DNA from: Kriegella sp965368185
GTDB lineage: Bacteria; Bacteroidota; Bacteroidia; Flavobacteriales; Flavobacteriaceae
NCBI GenBank assembly: GCA_965368185.1
Contig: CBDULZ010000001.1
Span: 62,001-126,000 of the forward strand
Direction of reading: 5' to 3'
DNA: 64,000 nt
This document shows positions 9,220 to 17,435 of the stretch, one piece after another; positions within the stretch are counted from its first letter, which is position 1, and each line of letters starts with the position of its first letter. A program made the position numbers and the translations under genes. Under the pieces are notes generated by a model. It had not been told where the DNA came from and did no database searches. It worked only from the letters and a program-made list of their open reading frames with translations.

Positions 9220-10077
9220 CTACACCGCTTTAAGGCTTAAATCCATATTATACACCGAATGTGTCAATGCACCGGAAGATATATAATCAACCCCGCATTC
9301 GGCATATTTTCGAACTGTTTTTTCATTAATGTTTCCTGAAGACTCCGTAAGACTTATATCTCCTATCAAAGCAACTGCAGACCGCGTATCGTCGTAGTCA
9401 AAGTTATCCAACAAAATACGATAGACTCCATCTGACTGAATAATTTCTTCAACCTCGTTCAAATTTCTAGCCTCTACGATAATTTTTAAATCCCTTCCGG
9501 TTTCCTTTAAATAATCCTGAGTTTTTCGAATGGCCTTTGTAATGCCCCCTGCAAAGTCGATATGGTTATCTTTGAGCATAATCATATCATAAAGTGCAAA
9601 ACGGTGGTTCTCCCCTCCCCCAATTTTCACTGCCCACTTCTCAAGTGCGCGTATACAGGGAGTTGTTTTACGTGTATCTAGAATTTTGGTACCGGTACCT
9701 TCCAACAATTCAACAAAGGATTGGGTTTTTGTGGCAATGGCACTCATGCGTTGCATGGCATTCAACACCAGACGCTCTGCTTTCAAAATGCTCTGCGACC
9801 TTCCGGTTACGTAGAATGCGACATCACCATATTTTACCTTGGCACCATCCTCTAAATCGATCTCGATTTCCATTGCGTCATCAACATAGGCAAATACCTT
9901 TTTGGCAAAATCTACACCGGCGAGAACCCCGTCATCTTTAACTAATAACTTCGCTTTTCCCATGGCGGATTTCGGGATACATGACAAAGAACTATGGTCA
10001 CCGTCACCAACATCTTCACGGATGGCATTTTTAATAATAATATCGATTTCCTTTTGAAATTGTTCGTGTGTAATCAT
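9220..10077 (-). CDS. nadC: Nicotinate-nucleotide pyrophosphorylase (quinolinate phosphoribosyltransferase)
   Basis: 285 residues. It converts quinolinate and PRPP to nicotinate mononucleotide, CO2 and PPi in de novo NAD synthesis. Seen: the N-terminal region IREDVGDGDHSS; LNAMQRMSAIAT; DTRKTTPCIRALEKWAVKIGGGENHR, the substrate-binding Arg/Lys/His segment; DNHI; and the C-terminal SSGALTHSV phosphate-binding loop. I chose the ATG at 10077 over an in-frame TTG three bases upstream. It heads the nadC-yihY-DUF2147 operon. No nadA or nadB lies in the window. Confidence 0.96.
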   Translation of the reverse strand: MITHEQFQKEIDIIIKNAIREDVGDGDHSSLSCIPKSAMGKAKLLVKDDGVLAGVDFAKKVFAYVDDAMEIEIDLEDGAKVKYGDVAFYVTGRSQSILKAERLVLNAMQRMSAIATKTQSFVELLEGTGTKILDTRKTTPCIRALEKWAVKIGGGENHRFALYDMIMLKDNHIDFAGGITKAIRKTQDYLKETGRDLKIIVEARNLNEVEEIIQSDGVYRILLDNFDYDDTRSAVALIGDISLTESSGNINEKTVRKYAECGVDYISSGALTHSVYNMDLSLKAV

Positions 10078-10201
10078 CAATGGAATTTTGTTCTCATGCT
10101 AAATTAGCAAATAGTTTGGTTTTGGAGTTGACGGTTTGAATTTGATTGTTGCATACTCGACCATTCTTAAGAAACAATTTTCCAATTCGGGATTTGCAAG
10201 T

Positions 10202-10209
10202 TACTTTTG
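10202..10209 (+). promoter_or_regulatory. -7 promoter box of rlmH
   Basis: TACTTTTG matches TAnnTTTG and ends 4 bp before the rlmH ATG at 10214. Transcription would begin at or only a few bases from the start codon, so the mRNA may be leaderless or nearly so. No convincing -33 element is seen. Confidence 0.6.
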
Positions 10210-10213
10210 CCTT

Positions 10214-10687
10214 ATGACAATTAAACTCTTAGCCATAGGAAAAACGGATAGCAATCACTTGCAACAGCTTATTTCTGAATACCAAAATAGGTTGAAGCAC
10301 TACATCAAGTTTGAATTGGAAATCATTCCCGATATCAAAAACGTCAAAAACCTATCAGAAATTCAACAAAAGACAAAAGAAGGAGAGCTCATACTCAAAA
10401 AATTAAACCCTACGGATGTTTTGGTTCTCTTGGATGAGAATGGCAAACAATTTACTTCCGTTGCGTTTTCAGAATACCTTCAAAAGAAGATGAATTCTGG
10501 ACTGAAACAACTGGTGTTCGTAATCGGCGGCCCCTACGGATTCAGCGATGCCCTATACCAAAAAGCCCAAGGGAAAATAAGTTTGTCAAAAATGACCTTT
10601 TCGCACCAAATGGTTCGATTATTTGTAGCCGAGCAGCTATACAGGGCATTTACCATCCTTAAAAACGAACCGTACCACAATAACTAA
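10214..10687 (+). CDS. rlmH: 23S rRNA (pseudouridine-1915-N3)-methyltransferase
   Basis: 157 residues, exactly the family length. A SPOUT (trefoil-knot) methyltransferase that acts on assembled 70S ribosomes. Motifs: IKLLAIGKTD at the N-terminus, VLLDENGKQFTSVAFS, the knot segment LVFVIGGPYGFSDALY, and the C-terminal SLSKMTFSHQMVRLFVAEQLYRAFTI...EPYHN. The start is the ATG at 10214; an in-frame TTG 78 bases upstream would place codons across the promoter box and add residues not found in the family. Confidence 0.97.
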   Translation: MTIKLLAIGKTDSNHLQQLISEYQNRLKHYIKFELEIIPDIKNVKNLSEIQQKTKEGELILKKLNPTDVLVLLDENGKQFTSVAFSEYLQKKMNSGLKQLVFVIGGPYGFSDALYQKAQGKISLSKMTFSHQMVRLFVAEQLYRAFTILKNEPYHNN

Positions 10688-10707
10688 AACCAAGATTACA
10701 TTTCGTA

Positions 10708-12600
10708 CTAGTACAGCACTCTAAATTTGATGGTATTCTCTACTTTCCGCAATGCCTTTACCACCTCTTTGTTATACTCTTTGTCTAGATCCGTAATCAC
10801 ATAGCCCACTTCACTATCGGTAGAAAGATATTGCCCTGTGATGTTAAGTCCGTATTTGGCACATACCTCGTTGATTTTAGCCATAATACCCGGAACGTTT
10901 TTATGTATATGCAAGAATCGGTGCGCGTTTGTTTGCTTCGGTAACCGAATATTCGGGAAGTTAACGGCATCTACCGTGTTACCCGAGTTGATATAGTCCA
11001 TAATTTTATTGGGCACAAAATCGGCAATATCACGTTGCGCCTCTTCGGTACTTCCCCCTACATGGGGAGTCAATATCACATTGGACAGGCCTTGAAGCTC
11101 TGTCTTGAAATCTCCATTGCTTCGAGGTTCCTCAGGATAAACATCAACCGCGGCACCACCAAGCTTACCACTCTTCAAACCATTGACCAAAGCCGGAATA
11201 TCAACTACAAAACCACGGGAAAGGTTAATCAACATCGCCCCGTCGCGCATCTGATTGATTTCACGTTCGCCAATAAAATTCTTATTTGCCTTATTATCGT
11301 CGATATGAAGGGTCACTACATCGGAAACATTCAATAAATTCTCCAATGTATTGCACTTAACCGCATTTCCAAGGGCCAATTGATCGTTAACATCATAGTA
11401 ATAAACCCGCATCCCCATAGCCTCGGCAAGAACTGATAACTGTTTTCCTATATTCCCATAACCAACAATACCCAAATTTTTACCGCGAATTTCCCTGGAA
11501 TTGATAGCCGTCTTGTTCCATTGTCCACTATGTATCTCCATACTTCTAGGAAATACGTTTCGCATCAACATCACTATCTCGGCAATCGCCAATTCAACAA
11601 CCGATCGTGTATTGCTGTAAGGTGCGTTAAAGACAACAATCCCCTTTTTTCTGCAATAATCGAGATCGATCTGCGTGGTTCCAATACAAAAAGCCCCGAC
11701 CACCAATAACTTGTTGGCGGCTTCTATAACTTTTTGGGTCACTTGGGTTTTTGAGCGAATACCCAAAACATGCACCCCTTTGATTTTTTCTATCAATTCT
11801 TCCTCAGAAAGGCTATGCTTGACCAACTCTACAGAGAACCCGTCTTCAGAAAGGTTATCGAAAGCCGCTGGGTGTACGTTTTCAAGCAGCAGTATTTTTA
11901 TCCTGTTCTTTGGATATGAAATATTCCGGGGTAAATCGTTCACAAATAAAAACTCATCTAAATTCGGAGTCACGTGATCCGCGTTGCTTGCGGCCTTTTC
12001 TCGATGTACATTCTCGGTATAGGCGAAAAACTTATGGGCGATACCCGCTTCTCGCATTACATAGTCACTATATCCATCACCGATTACCTGTACTTCACCA
12101 TCAAGATCTAAATTTTTTAAACACTCTATCTTACCATTGTGCGTGGCCAAAACATTATTTTCATCAAAACCAATAATATCCCCATTGGAATCAAACTCAA
12201 AAGTATTGGCGTACACCCTTTCAGAGGGAATATTGTATTCTTTGACAATAGGGTCGATAAACTCTTTAAAACCACAGGAAATCACATAGATATCATCGGC
12301 GAACTTCTCGAAAAACTCTTTATTCGATTCAATCGATTTTGATATTTTCTGGCGCAATTCAGCCACAAGACCATCTAAATCAGACTTATTGGCCTTCAAT
12401 AATTTTATCCTTCGTTCCAACGATTCAGTAAATGAAATATCACCATCGATTCCTAAATTGGTAATTTTTTGAATCTCACCAATCACCTCATCTTTATTCG
12501 ATTTCCCCTGCAAGGTCATCTCCGCCAAGACATCCAAGGCCTCAACCCTTGTCAAAGTGCTATCAAAATCAAAAACGTACTTTCTGCCCACTTCTACCAT
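10708..12600 (-). CDS. Bifunctional phosphoserine phosphatase / D-3-phosphoglycerate dehydrogenase fusion
   Basis: 630 residues. Residues 1-225 form a HAD phosphatase of the SerB type (DFDSTLT nucleophile motif near residue 11, IGDGYSDYVMREAG near 175). From about 230 on is SerA: substrate Arg in GIRSKTQV, Rossmann motif GIVGYGNIGKQ, the LSRGFVVD loop, and catalytic His in PHVGGSTEEAQ. A C-terminal ACT domain (about 555-630, FLHIHKNVPGIMAKINEVCAKYG) is the likely serine-feedback site. The first and last enzymes of the three-step serine pathway are thus one chain; serC is not in the window. Start at ATG 12600, 23 bp after a -7 box. Confidence 0.93.
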   Translation of the reverse strand: MVEVGRKYVFDFDSTLTRVEALDVLAEMTLQGKSNKDEVIGEIQKITNLGIDGDISFTESLERRIKLLKANKSDLDGLVAELRQKISKSIESNKEFFEKFADDIYVISCGFKEFIDPIVKEYNIPSERVYANTFEFDSNGDIIGFDENNVLATHNGKIECLKNLDLDGEVQVIGDGYSDYVMREAGIAHKFFAYTENVHREKAASNADHVTPNLDEFLFVNDLPRNISYPKNRIKILLLENVHPAAFDNLSEDGFSVELVKHSLSEEELIEKIKGVHVLGIRSKTQVTQKVIEAANKLLVVGAFCIGTTQIDLDYCRKKGIVVFNAPYSNTRSVVELAIAEIVMLMRNVFPRSMEIHSGQWNKTAINSREIRGKNLGIVGYGNIGKQLSVLAEAMGMRVYYYDVNDQLALGNAVKCNTLENLLNVSDVVTLHIDDNKANKNFIGEREINQMRDGAMLINLSRGFVVDIPALVNGLKSGKLGGAAVDVYPEEPRSNGDFKTELQGLSNVILTPHVGGSTEEAQRDIADFVPNKIMDYINSGNTVDAVNFPNIRLPKQTNAHRFLHIHKNVPGIMAKINEVCAKYGLNITGQYLSTDSEVGYVITDLDKEYNKEVVKALRKVENTIKFRVLY

Positions 12601-12622
12601 GTTTTAGAAAAAAATTAGATGG

Positions 12623-12630
12623 CAAAAGTA
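12623..12630 (-). promoter_or_regulatory. -7 promoter box of the serB-serA fusion gene
   Basis: TACTTTTG on the minus strand matches TAnnTTTG, 22 bp upstream of the ATG. A candidate TTG further upstream is spaced 24 nt away, longer than usual, so the -33 element is uncertain. Confidence 0.6.
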
Positions 12631-12744
12631 AAAATTAATTCAGTCTAAATTTTACAATCAACAAAATAAAACAAAATGGTAGCGGTTTATTGAATTTGCG
12701 TCAACAAGCTATCAACGCTTCTTTACCGGTCAATGCGAACAATT

Positions 12745-13446
12745 TTACCTGATTTTCGTATAGATAATGCCGGTAACTATGGCCATTCCGAAACTCAGTA
12801 AGGTTCCGATTAAAATGTACTCGGTAAGTTTCCGGCTGTTCCGCTCTTTCAAATCATTGAACCGAAAAACAGATTTTGCGGTAATAAGCAGTCCAATAGC
12901 TTCCCATCTGCCTAAAATAATAAAAACAAGAACGAACAGGCGTTCTATAATGCCAATATATTTGCCTGCGTTCGGTAATGATTTATGATCTAGTTCAATT
13001 TGATCCGACATGCCCTCGAGCAACTTTCCCATAATAATGGCAGCAGGAAAAGTAACAAACACGATAGCGGTAACCAAGGCCCAATCCAATTGCGAAAACA
13101 AAGAAATCGTATGTGCGGTCAAGTTCTCGTAATAAGCACAAACATAAAGCACCAAAATATGTAAGATTTGATCGATAAAAAAAGGAATGCTCTTTAACCT
13201 GAACATGTGATTGGCATAAAGCTTGGAAAGGTCTATAAGATAATGGGAAACGGCAATAAGCAGGGCCAACTTCCAGTAATCTAGATTCCAAAGTAGAATC
13301 ATTGTAACGGTAAAATGAAGTGCCACATGAAAATATAGATACTTTGAAGCTATTTTGTTAGCCTCTTTATGTATCACCCATTTTTGGGGTTGCAGCAAAA
13401 AGTCACCTATCAAATGCGCTAGAAAAAGTTTTATAAATAAAATCAT
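12745..13446 (-). CDS. DUF3307 family membrane protein
   Basis: 233 residues with about six transmembrane helices. The N-terminus LFLAHLIGDFLLQPQKWVIHKE is characteristic of DUF3307. Function unknown; the family is repeatedly found next to SatD proteins, as here. The start codon overlaps the satD stop by 4 bp, so the two are co-transcribed and probably translationally coupled. The C-terminal half has further membrane segments. No enzyme motif is apparent. Confidence 0.88.
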   Translation of the reverse strand: MILFIKLFLAHLIGDFLLQPQKWVIHKEANKIASKYLYFHVALHFTVTMILLWNLDYWKLALLIAVSHYLIDLSKLYANHMFRLKSIPFFIDQILHILVLYVCAYYENLTAHTISLFSQLDWALVTAIVFVTFPAAIIMGKLLEGMSDQIELDHKSLPNAGKYIGIIERLFVLVFIILGRWEAIGLLITAKSVFRFNDLKERNSRKLTEYILIGTLLSFGMAIVTGIIYTKIR

Positions 13447-14060
13447 GCTACCATTTTTTTGATATTCTGGGCATAGTAACCCAACAATTCGTGAACGAGG
13501 TCCAATCGTGCCCTCTTTTGACGTTGACTTACGGCAGACTGCCGTATATCAAGTTTTTCGGCTATTTCTTGTTGCGATGCTTCAGGGTTTTCTAGTGCCA
13601 ATACTATTATTTCAGCCGAAACAGTACTCCAATCATCCATGAAATTCGAGGCCAATTTTAACATAAGATTAAGCGTTCTATCGTGAGGTTCGCTCCCTGT
13701 CGACACCATTAAATTAAGCTTATCCTCCCTTAAAGAATCAAAAGTTTTGCCTGAACGTTGATAGGCAGGGCCGTTCGACTCACTTACACTGGTGCCGACA
13801 AAGGTTTCTTCCCCTAAGCCAATGCCCATTCTTACATCAAGGTTTTTAACCGATTTAACCAATGCCTTTACATGTATTGCGACACGTAGTGCCTTTTCGC
13901 AGGGCACTTTTAGCTGAAATTCATCTCCCCGGTATATCTCCCAATCCATTGGAGACTCCCCTAGTTGGGAGAAATAATTTTTCAAGACGCCAAGCCATTC
14001 TGAGCTTTTATGGTTTTGAGAGTTAATAATATCACCAGTGATAATAGCTACCATGAACAT
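13443..14060 (-). CDS. SatD family protein with C-terminal helix-turn-helix
   Basis: 205 residues. The N-terminus VAIITGDIINSQ and the central MGIGLGEETFVGTSVSESNGPAYQRSG are SatD-family features. The last about 55 residues form a helix-turn-helix (SQQEIAEKLDIRQSAVSQRQKRARLD), so it probably binds DNA. SatD was named from an acid-tolerance locus in streptococci; its biochemistry is unresolved. The upstream region consists of four tandem repeats that are plausible operators for this protein. ATG at 14060 is used; a second in-frame ATG two codons later is possible. Coupled to the DUF3307 gene. Confidence 0.85.
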   Translation of the reverse strand: MFMVAIITGDIINSQNHKSSEWLGVLKNYFSQLGESPMDWEIYRGDEFQLKVPCEKALRVAIHVKALVKSVKNLDVRMGIGLGEETFVGTSVSESNGPAYQRSGKTFDSLREDKLNLMVSTGSEPHDRTLNLMLKLASNFMDDWSTVSAEIIVLALENPEASQQEIAEKLDIRQSAVSQRQKRARLDLVHELLGYYAQNIKKMVA

Positions 14061-14170
14061 ATTAGTTAAAACGCTAATATATAAAAATATAAGTCAAATC
14101 GCTAATATTTTAACTTATAAGCATAAAAGCTAATAAAGTAGCATTATAAGTACATTCGCTAATATTCTAA
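14059..14170 (-). repeat. Four tandem 28-29 bp repeats in the satD promoter region (candidate operator array)
   Basis: The whole gap upstream of satD is four imperfect tandem units. CGCTAATAT occurs at 14072-14080, 14100-14108 and 14157-14165, with a degenerate AGCTAATAA at 14128-14136. TATAAGT-like cores precede them at 14060, 14088, 14116 and 14145. Starts are spaced 28, 28 and 29 bp. Within the first unit ATATTAG (14059-14065) and CTAATAT (14074-14080) form an inverted repeat. The array ends just inside the stop region of the neighbouring methyltransferase gene. A regulatory role, for example binding of the SatD helix-turn-helix, is inferred. Confidence 0.75.
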
Positions 14171-14619
14171 AACCAACGTCTTACTTTGGTCAAATATTGT
14201 TGGTATTCCTTTCCAAAAGCCTTGAGCAAAGCTTCTTCTTCAGGCAACACCTGGAATCGATTCATATACCCAACAAACAAAGCCGCCAAAAGTGTATTGA
14301 ACGCATTCCCAAGCCAAATGCCCCAAGCCAATAAAAAAAGAAGCATAGCCAAGTACATCGGATTTCTAGAATATTTGTAGAGTCCGTGGGTCACTAGAGT
14401 AGAAACCTTTGAAGGTTTCATTGGATCTACCGAAGTTTTGGCCCTAAAAAATTGAAACAACGAAATCAAAAGAATGCCAACCGCAACAAACAACAACCCA
14501 CTCATTAAATATATCCTACCAAAAAAATCAAAATAGCCCACAGGTAGCCATTTAGCAAGTAGATACATCGACAAGGCAAAAAACAGAAAAACAAAAACAG
14601 GCGGTACCTTTAACTTCAT
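14167..14619 (-). CDS. Isoprenylcysteine carboxyl methyltransferase (ICMT)-like membrane methyltransferase
   Basis: 150 residues with four to five hydrophobic helices and the phospholipid-methyltransferase/ICMT signature LVTHGLYKYSRNPMYLAMLLFLLAWGIWLGN followed by the acidic PEEEALLKAFGKEYQQYLTKVRRW. Such proteins are integral membrane SAM-dependent methyltransferases; the bacterial substrate is unknown. The gene is divergent from rdgB and ends against the satD repeat array. Confidence 0.88.
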   Translation of the reverse strand: MKLKVPPVFVFLFFALSMYLLAKWLPVGYFDFFGRIYLMSGLLFVAVGILLISLFQFFRAKTSVDPMKPSKVSTLVTHGLYKYSRNPMYLAMLLFLLAWGIWLGNAFNTLLAALFVGYMNRFQVLPEEEALLKAFGKEYQQYLTKVRRWF

Positions 14620-14649
14620 AGGAACAAAACGATAAGTGCATAAAATTAC

Positions 14650-14657
14650 TACTTTTG
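14650..14657 (+). promoter_or_regulatory. -7 promoter box of rdgB
   Basis: TACTTTTG matches TAnnTTTG, 30 bp before the rdgB ATG. A TTG inside the box is in frame with rdgB but, being part of the promoter, cannot be the start codon. Confidence 0.65.
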
Positions 14658-14687
14658 AAGCAGTTAATAAATGTTCTCCTTTCTTCC

Positions 14688-15266
14688 ATGAAAATTGTTT
14701 TTGCCACTAATAACCAAAATAAGCTCAACGAGGTCAAATTATTGATTCCGAAACATATCGATTTATTATCACTGCATGACATCGGTTGCACTGCCGACAT
14801 AGTAGAATCGGCAACCACGTTACAAGGAAACGCCCAACTAAAGGCCGACTACGTCACAACCAATTTTGGCTACCCCTGTTTTGCCGATGACACCGGTTTA
14901 CTCGTAACTAGTTTAAATGGGGACCCTGGCGTATTATCGGCCCGATACGCCGGAGAACAAAAAAGCTCGAACGACAACATGGACAAACTGTTGACCGCTC
15001 TCAAAGACAAAAAAAATAGGGACGCAAGGTTCAAGACTGTAATCGCATTAAACCTCAAGGATCAGCGCAAGTTATTCACTGGTATTGTAGAAGGAGAAAT
15101 AACCCATTCAAAAAAAGGGACAAAAGGTTTTGGTTACGATCCCATTTTCAAGCCAAATGGCTACGATAAAACATTTGCAGAGCTGTCACTTCAAATAAAA
15201 AATAATATAAGCCATCGAGGCCAAGCCATAAAACAACTGGTAGATTATCTTGAAAGTATCTTATAA
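14688..15266 (+). CDS. rdgB: XTP/dITP diphosphatase (non-canonical purine NTP pyrophosphatase)
   Basis: 192 residues, normal for the RdgB/HAM1 family. It hydrolyses dITP, XTP and ITP to monophosphates to keep deaminated purines out of nucleic acids. Motifs: MKIVFATNNQNKLNEVKLL at the N-terminus, FADDTGLLV, GVLSARYAGE, GFGYDPIFKPNGYDKTFAEL and the C-terminal KNNISHRGQA. Start at 14688 because the longer frame would begin within the promoter box. Monocistronic. Confidence 0.96.
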   Translation: MKIVFATNNQNKLNEVKLLIPKHIDLLSLHDIGCTADIVESATTLQGNAQLKADYVTTNFGYPCFADDTGLLVTSLNGDPGVLSARYAGEQKSSNDNMDKLLTALKDKKNRDARFKTVIALNLKDQRKLFTGIVEGEITHSKKGTKGFGYDPIFKPNGYDKTFAELSLQIKNNISHRGQAIKQLVDYLESIL

Positions 15267-15455
15267 AGCCGGAAAATTTCCAAAAGAGCCAAGACATACC
15301 TAAATCACAAAAACCTCGAAGCTGACATCAATTTTTTTCTGTCAAGTACTTAAAAAAATCAAAGTAGGCATCCATTCTAAATTGAAGCCTCACCGCCTCA
15401 AACAAATATTCAATACGTTAATTCGACCATACATCACCAATTCAATAATAAACAG

Positions 15456-15463
15456 TACCTTTG
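15456..15463 (+). promoter_or_regulatory. -7 promoter box of the DEAD-box helicase gene
   Basis: TACCTTTG matches TAnnTTTG. It sits 109 bp upstream of the helicase ATG, implying a leader of about 100 nt, long for this genome. Confidence 0.6.
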
Positions 15464-15485
15464 CCGCTTAATTAACGCCGCCGGT

Positions 15486-15570
15486 ATGGCAGGTGTTGCG
15501 CTGAGTCCAATGGGTTATACACGATAATCGCTCTATGCAACACACATATTTGCGATTAAGTAATAACTTA
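15486..15570 (+). promoter_or_regulatory. Structured 5' leader of the DEAD-box helicase mRNA, with possible 13-codon leader ORF
   Basis: GTGTTGCG (15493-15500) pairs with TGCAACAC (15536-15543), with an inner GAG/CTC pair. TAATCGC (15525-15531) can instead pair with GCGATTA (15552-15558). TAAGT/ACTTA (15557-15561 and 15566-15570, AATA loop) forms a hairpin directly before the ATG at 15573. A short ORF runs 15486-15527 (ATG to TAA). These mutually exclusive helices suggest a conformational switch; the function is inferred. The rest of the 306-bp gap from 15267 shows no gene. Confidence 0.45.
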
Positions 15571-15572
15571 TT

Positions 15573-17357
15573 ATGACAAAATTTGAAGCACTAGGGCTAG
15601 ACAAGTCCCTATTGGATGCAGTTGCCGATTTAGGATTTGAAAGTCCTTCGGAAGTACAAGAAAAAGCAATCCCAATTTTATTGGAAAGCGAGACCGACCT
15701 CGTCGCACTTGCCCAAACAGGAACCGGTAAAACTGCCGCATTCGGTTTTCCTTTAATTCAAAAAATAAATAGTGAAAGTAGAACCACCCAAGGCTTGATT
15801 CTTTCACCTACCCGAGAACTCTGCTTGCAGATCACCAACGAAATGCAACTCTATTCGAAATATGTAAAAGGCTTGAATACAGTAGCAATTTATGGAGGTG
15901 CAAGTATTACCGATCAAGCAAGACAGATAAAAAGGGGAGCACAAATCGTAGTTGCCACTCCTGGACGGATGAAAGATATGATTGGCCGAGGCTTGGTAGA
16001 CATTTCAAAAATAGACTATTGTATTCTTGATGAGGCCGATGAAATGTTGAACATGGGCTTTTATGAGGATATTAAAGAAATTTTATCCAATACCCCTAAG
16101 GAGAAATCAACGTGGTTATTCTCCGCCACTATGCCTAAGGAAGTTTCGGTAATTGCCAAAAAGTTTATGCACAGCCCGCAAGAGATTACTGTGGGAACAA
16201 AAAATGCTGGTACCGCAACTGTTCAACATGAATATTATGTTGTCGGGGGAAGAGATCGTTACCCTGCCCTAAAAAGATTGGCCGATGCCAATCCTGATAT
16301 TTTCTCCGTCGTATTTTGCCGAACCAAAAGAGATACACAGCGTGTCGCGGAAAAGCTAATAGAAGATGGCTACAACGCAGGTGCATTGCACGGTGATCTT
16401 AGCCAGAATCAACGTGATTTGGTCATGGGGGCCTTTCGAAAGAAACAGATTCAAATGTTGGTAGCGACCGATGTTGCAGCCCGCGGAATAGATGTCGATG
16501 ATATTACTCATGTAATTAACTACCAATTGCCAGATGAAATCGAGACATACACGCATCGTAGCGGTCGTACCGGAAGAGCAGGAAAATCAGGTATTTCGAT
16601 GGTCATTGTTACGCGTAGTGAAATGCGTAAAATTAAGGGAATAGAACAAAAATTAAAGCAGGACTTTATTTCTAAAAAAATACCTACAGGCATCGAGATA
16701 TGCGAAATTCAGCTCTATCATTTGGCCAATAAAATTAAGGATACCAAAGTAAACGAAGAAGTAGATAACTATCTCCCTGCAATCAATGACGTACTTAACG
16801 GTATCGATCGCGAAGAGCTGATAAAAAAGATAATATCAGTAGAGTTTACCAGGTTCTATAATTATTACAGCAAGTCTAAAGACTTGAATACCTCGGGCCC
16901 TGATTCGCGCAGTGAGAGAAATCGAGGCGACGAAGGGCGAACTAGTTTTTCAGACAACGGATCATCGGTGCGTTACTTCATAAATGTTGGTGAAAAGGAC
17001 GGGTACGATTGGATGTCGCTGAAAGACTTCTTAAAAGATACTCTTAGCTTAGGAAGGGACGATATTTACAAAGTTGATGTAAAAGACAGTTTTTCTTTCT
17101 TCAATACTGAGGCATCGGTAACCGATTTGATCCTTTCCACCTTTACAGAATTCAAACTCAATGGAAGGTTCATCAATGTCGAAGTTTCCAAAAACCCCGG
17201 AGGCGGTGGTCAAGGTGGTGGCAGACGAGGCGGAAAAGACAAAGGTCGAGGAAGAAGCAAAGATAGAAACTCAGGCAGAAAAAGGGATCGAAGTTCCGAT
17301 AAGGCCAAACACTCCGGTAATAGACGTAGCAAAAAAAGAAAAAGTGATTTCTTTTAG
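15573..17357 (+). CDS. DEAD-box ATP-dependent RNA helicase with DbpA-type RNA-binding domain
   Basis: 594 residues. Helicase core about 1-370: Q motif at the N-terminus (FEALGL, ...PSEVQEKAIPILL), Walker A AQTGTGKT, PTRELC, DEAD box ILDEADEML, SAT, and motifs V/VI (VATDVAARGIDVDD, HRSGRTGRAG). A DbpA/RRM-like RNA-binding domain (about 465-545, YFINVGEKDGYDWMSLKDFL) and a Gly/Arg/Lys-rich basic tail follow. It resembles the DeaD/CsdA group that helps ribosome assembly and mRNA turnover in the cold. The structured leader fits post-transcriptional control. It ends at a UUCG-loop terminator. Confidence 0.95.
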   Translation: MTKFEALGLDKSLLDAVADLGFESPSEVQEKAIPILLESETDLVALAQTGTGKTAAFGFPLIQKINSESRTTQGLILSPTRELCLQITNEMQLYSKYVKGLNTVAIYGGASITDQARQIKRGAQIVVATPGRMKDMIGRGLVDISKIDYCILDEADEMLNMGFYEDIKEILSNTPKEKSTWLFSATMPKEVSVIAKKFMHSPQEITVGTKNAGTATVQHEYYVVGGRDRYPALKRLADANPDIFSVVFCRTKRDTQRVAEKLIEDGYNAGALHGDLSQNQRDLVMGAFRKKQIQMLVATDVAARGIDVDDITHVINYQLPDEIETYTHRSGRTGRAGKSGISMVIVTRSEMRKIKGIEQKLKQDFISKKIPTGIEICEIQLYHLANKIKDTKVNEEVDNYLPAINDVLNGIDREELIKKIISVEFTRFYNYYSKSKDLNTSGPDSRSERNRGDEGRTSFSDNGSSVRYFINVGEKDGYDWMSLKDFLKDTLSLGRDDIYKVDVKDSFSFFNTEASVTDLILSTFTEFKLNGRFINVEVSKNPGGGGQGGGRRGGKDKGRGRSKDRNSGRKRDRSSDKAKHSGNRRSKKRKSDFF

Positions 17358-17370
17358 TTAATTGTATATT

Positions 17371-17397
17371 AAAAAATACGCTTCGGCGTATTTTTTT
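17371..17397 (+). terminator. Intrinsic terminator of the helicase gene (UUCG tetraloop)
   Basis: ATACGC-TTCG-GCGTAT stem extended by A-T pairs, followed by T7. It lies 13 bp after the helicase stop. The A-run on the left makes it potentially bidirectional. Confidence 0.88.
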
Positions 17398-17435
17398 GTT
17401 TTGTTTAGTAATTTTAAAATCAGGAAATTAAATTA

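Noticed and set aside
10136..10213. N-terminal extension of rlmH from an upstream TTG
   Set aside because: Crosses the -7 promoter box and gives residues absent from the 157-residue family.
10703..10712. GTACTAGTAC palindrome between rlmH and the serB-serA gene
   Set aside because: Too short, no T-run on either side, and it runs into coding sequence; not a credible terminator or operator.
15267..15455. Gap after rdgB considered for a small RNA gene
   Set aside because: No promoter-terminator pair or stable fold seen; AT-rich without conserved elements.
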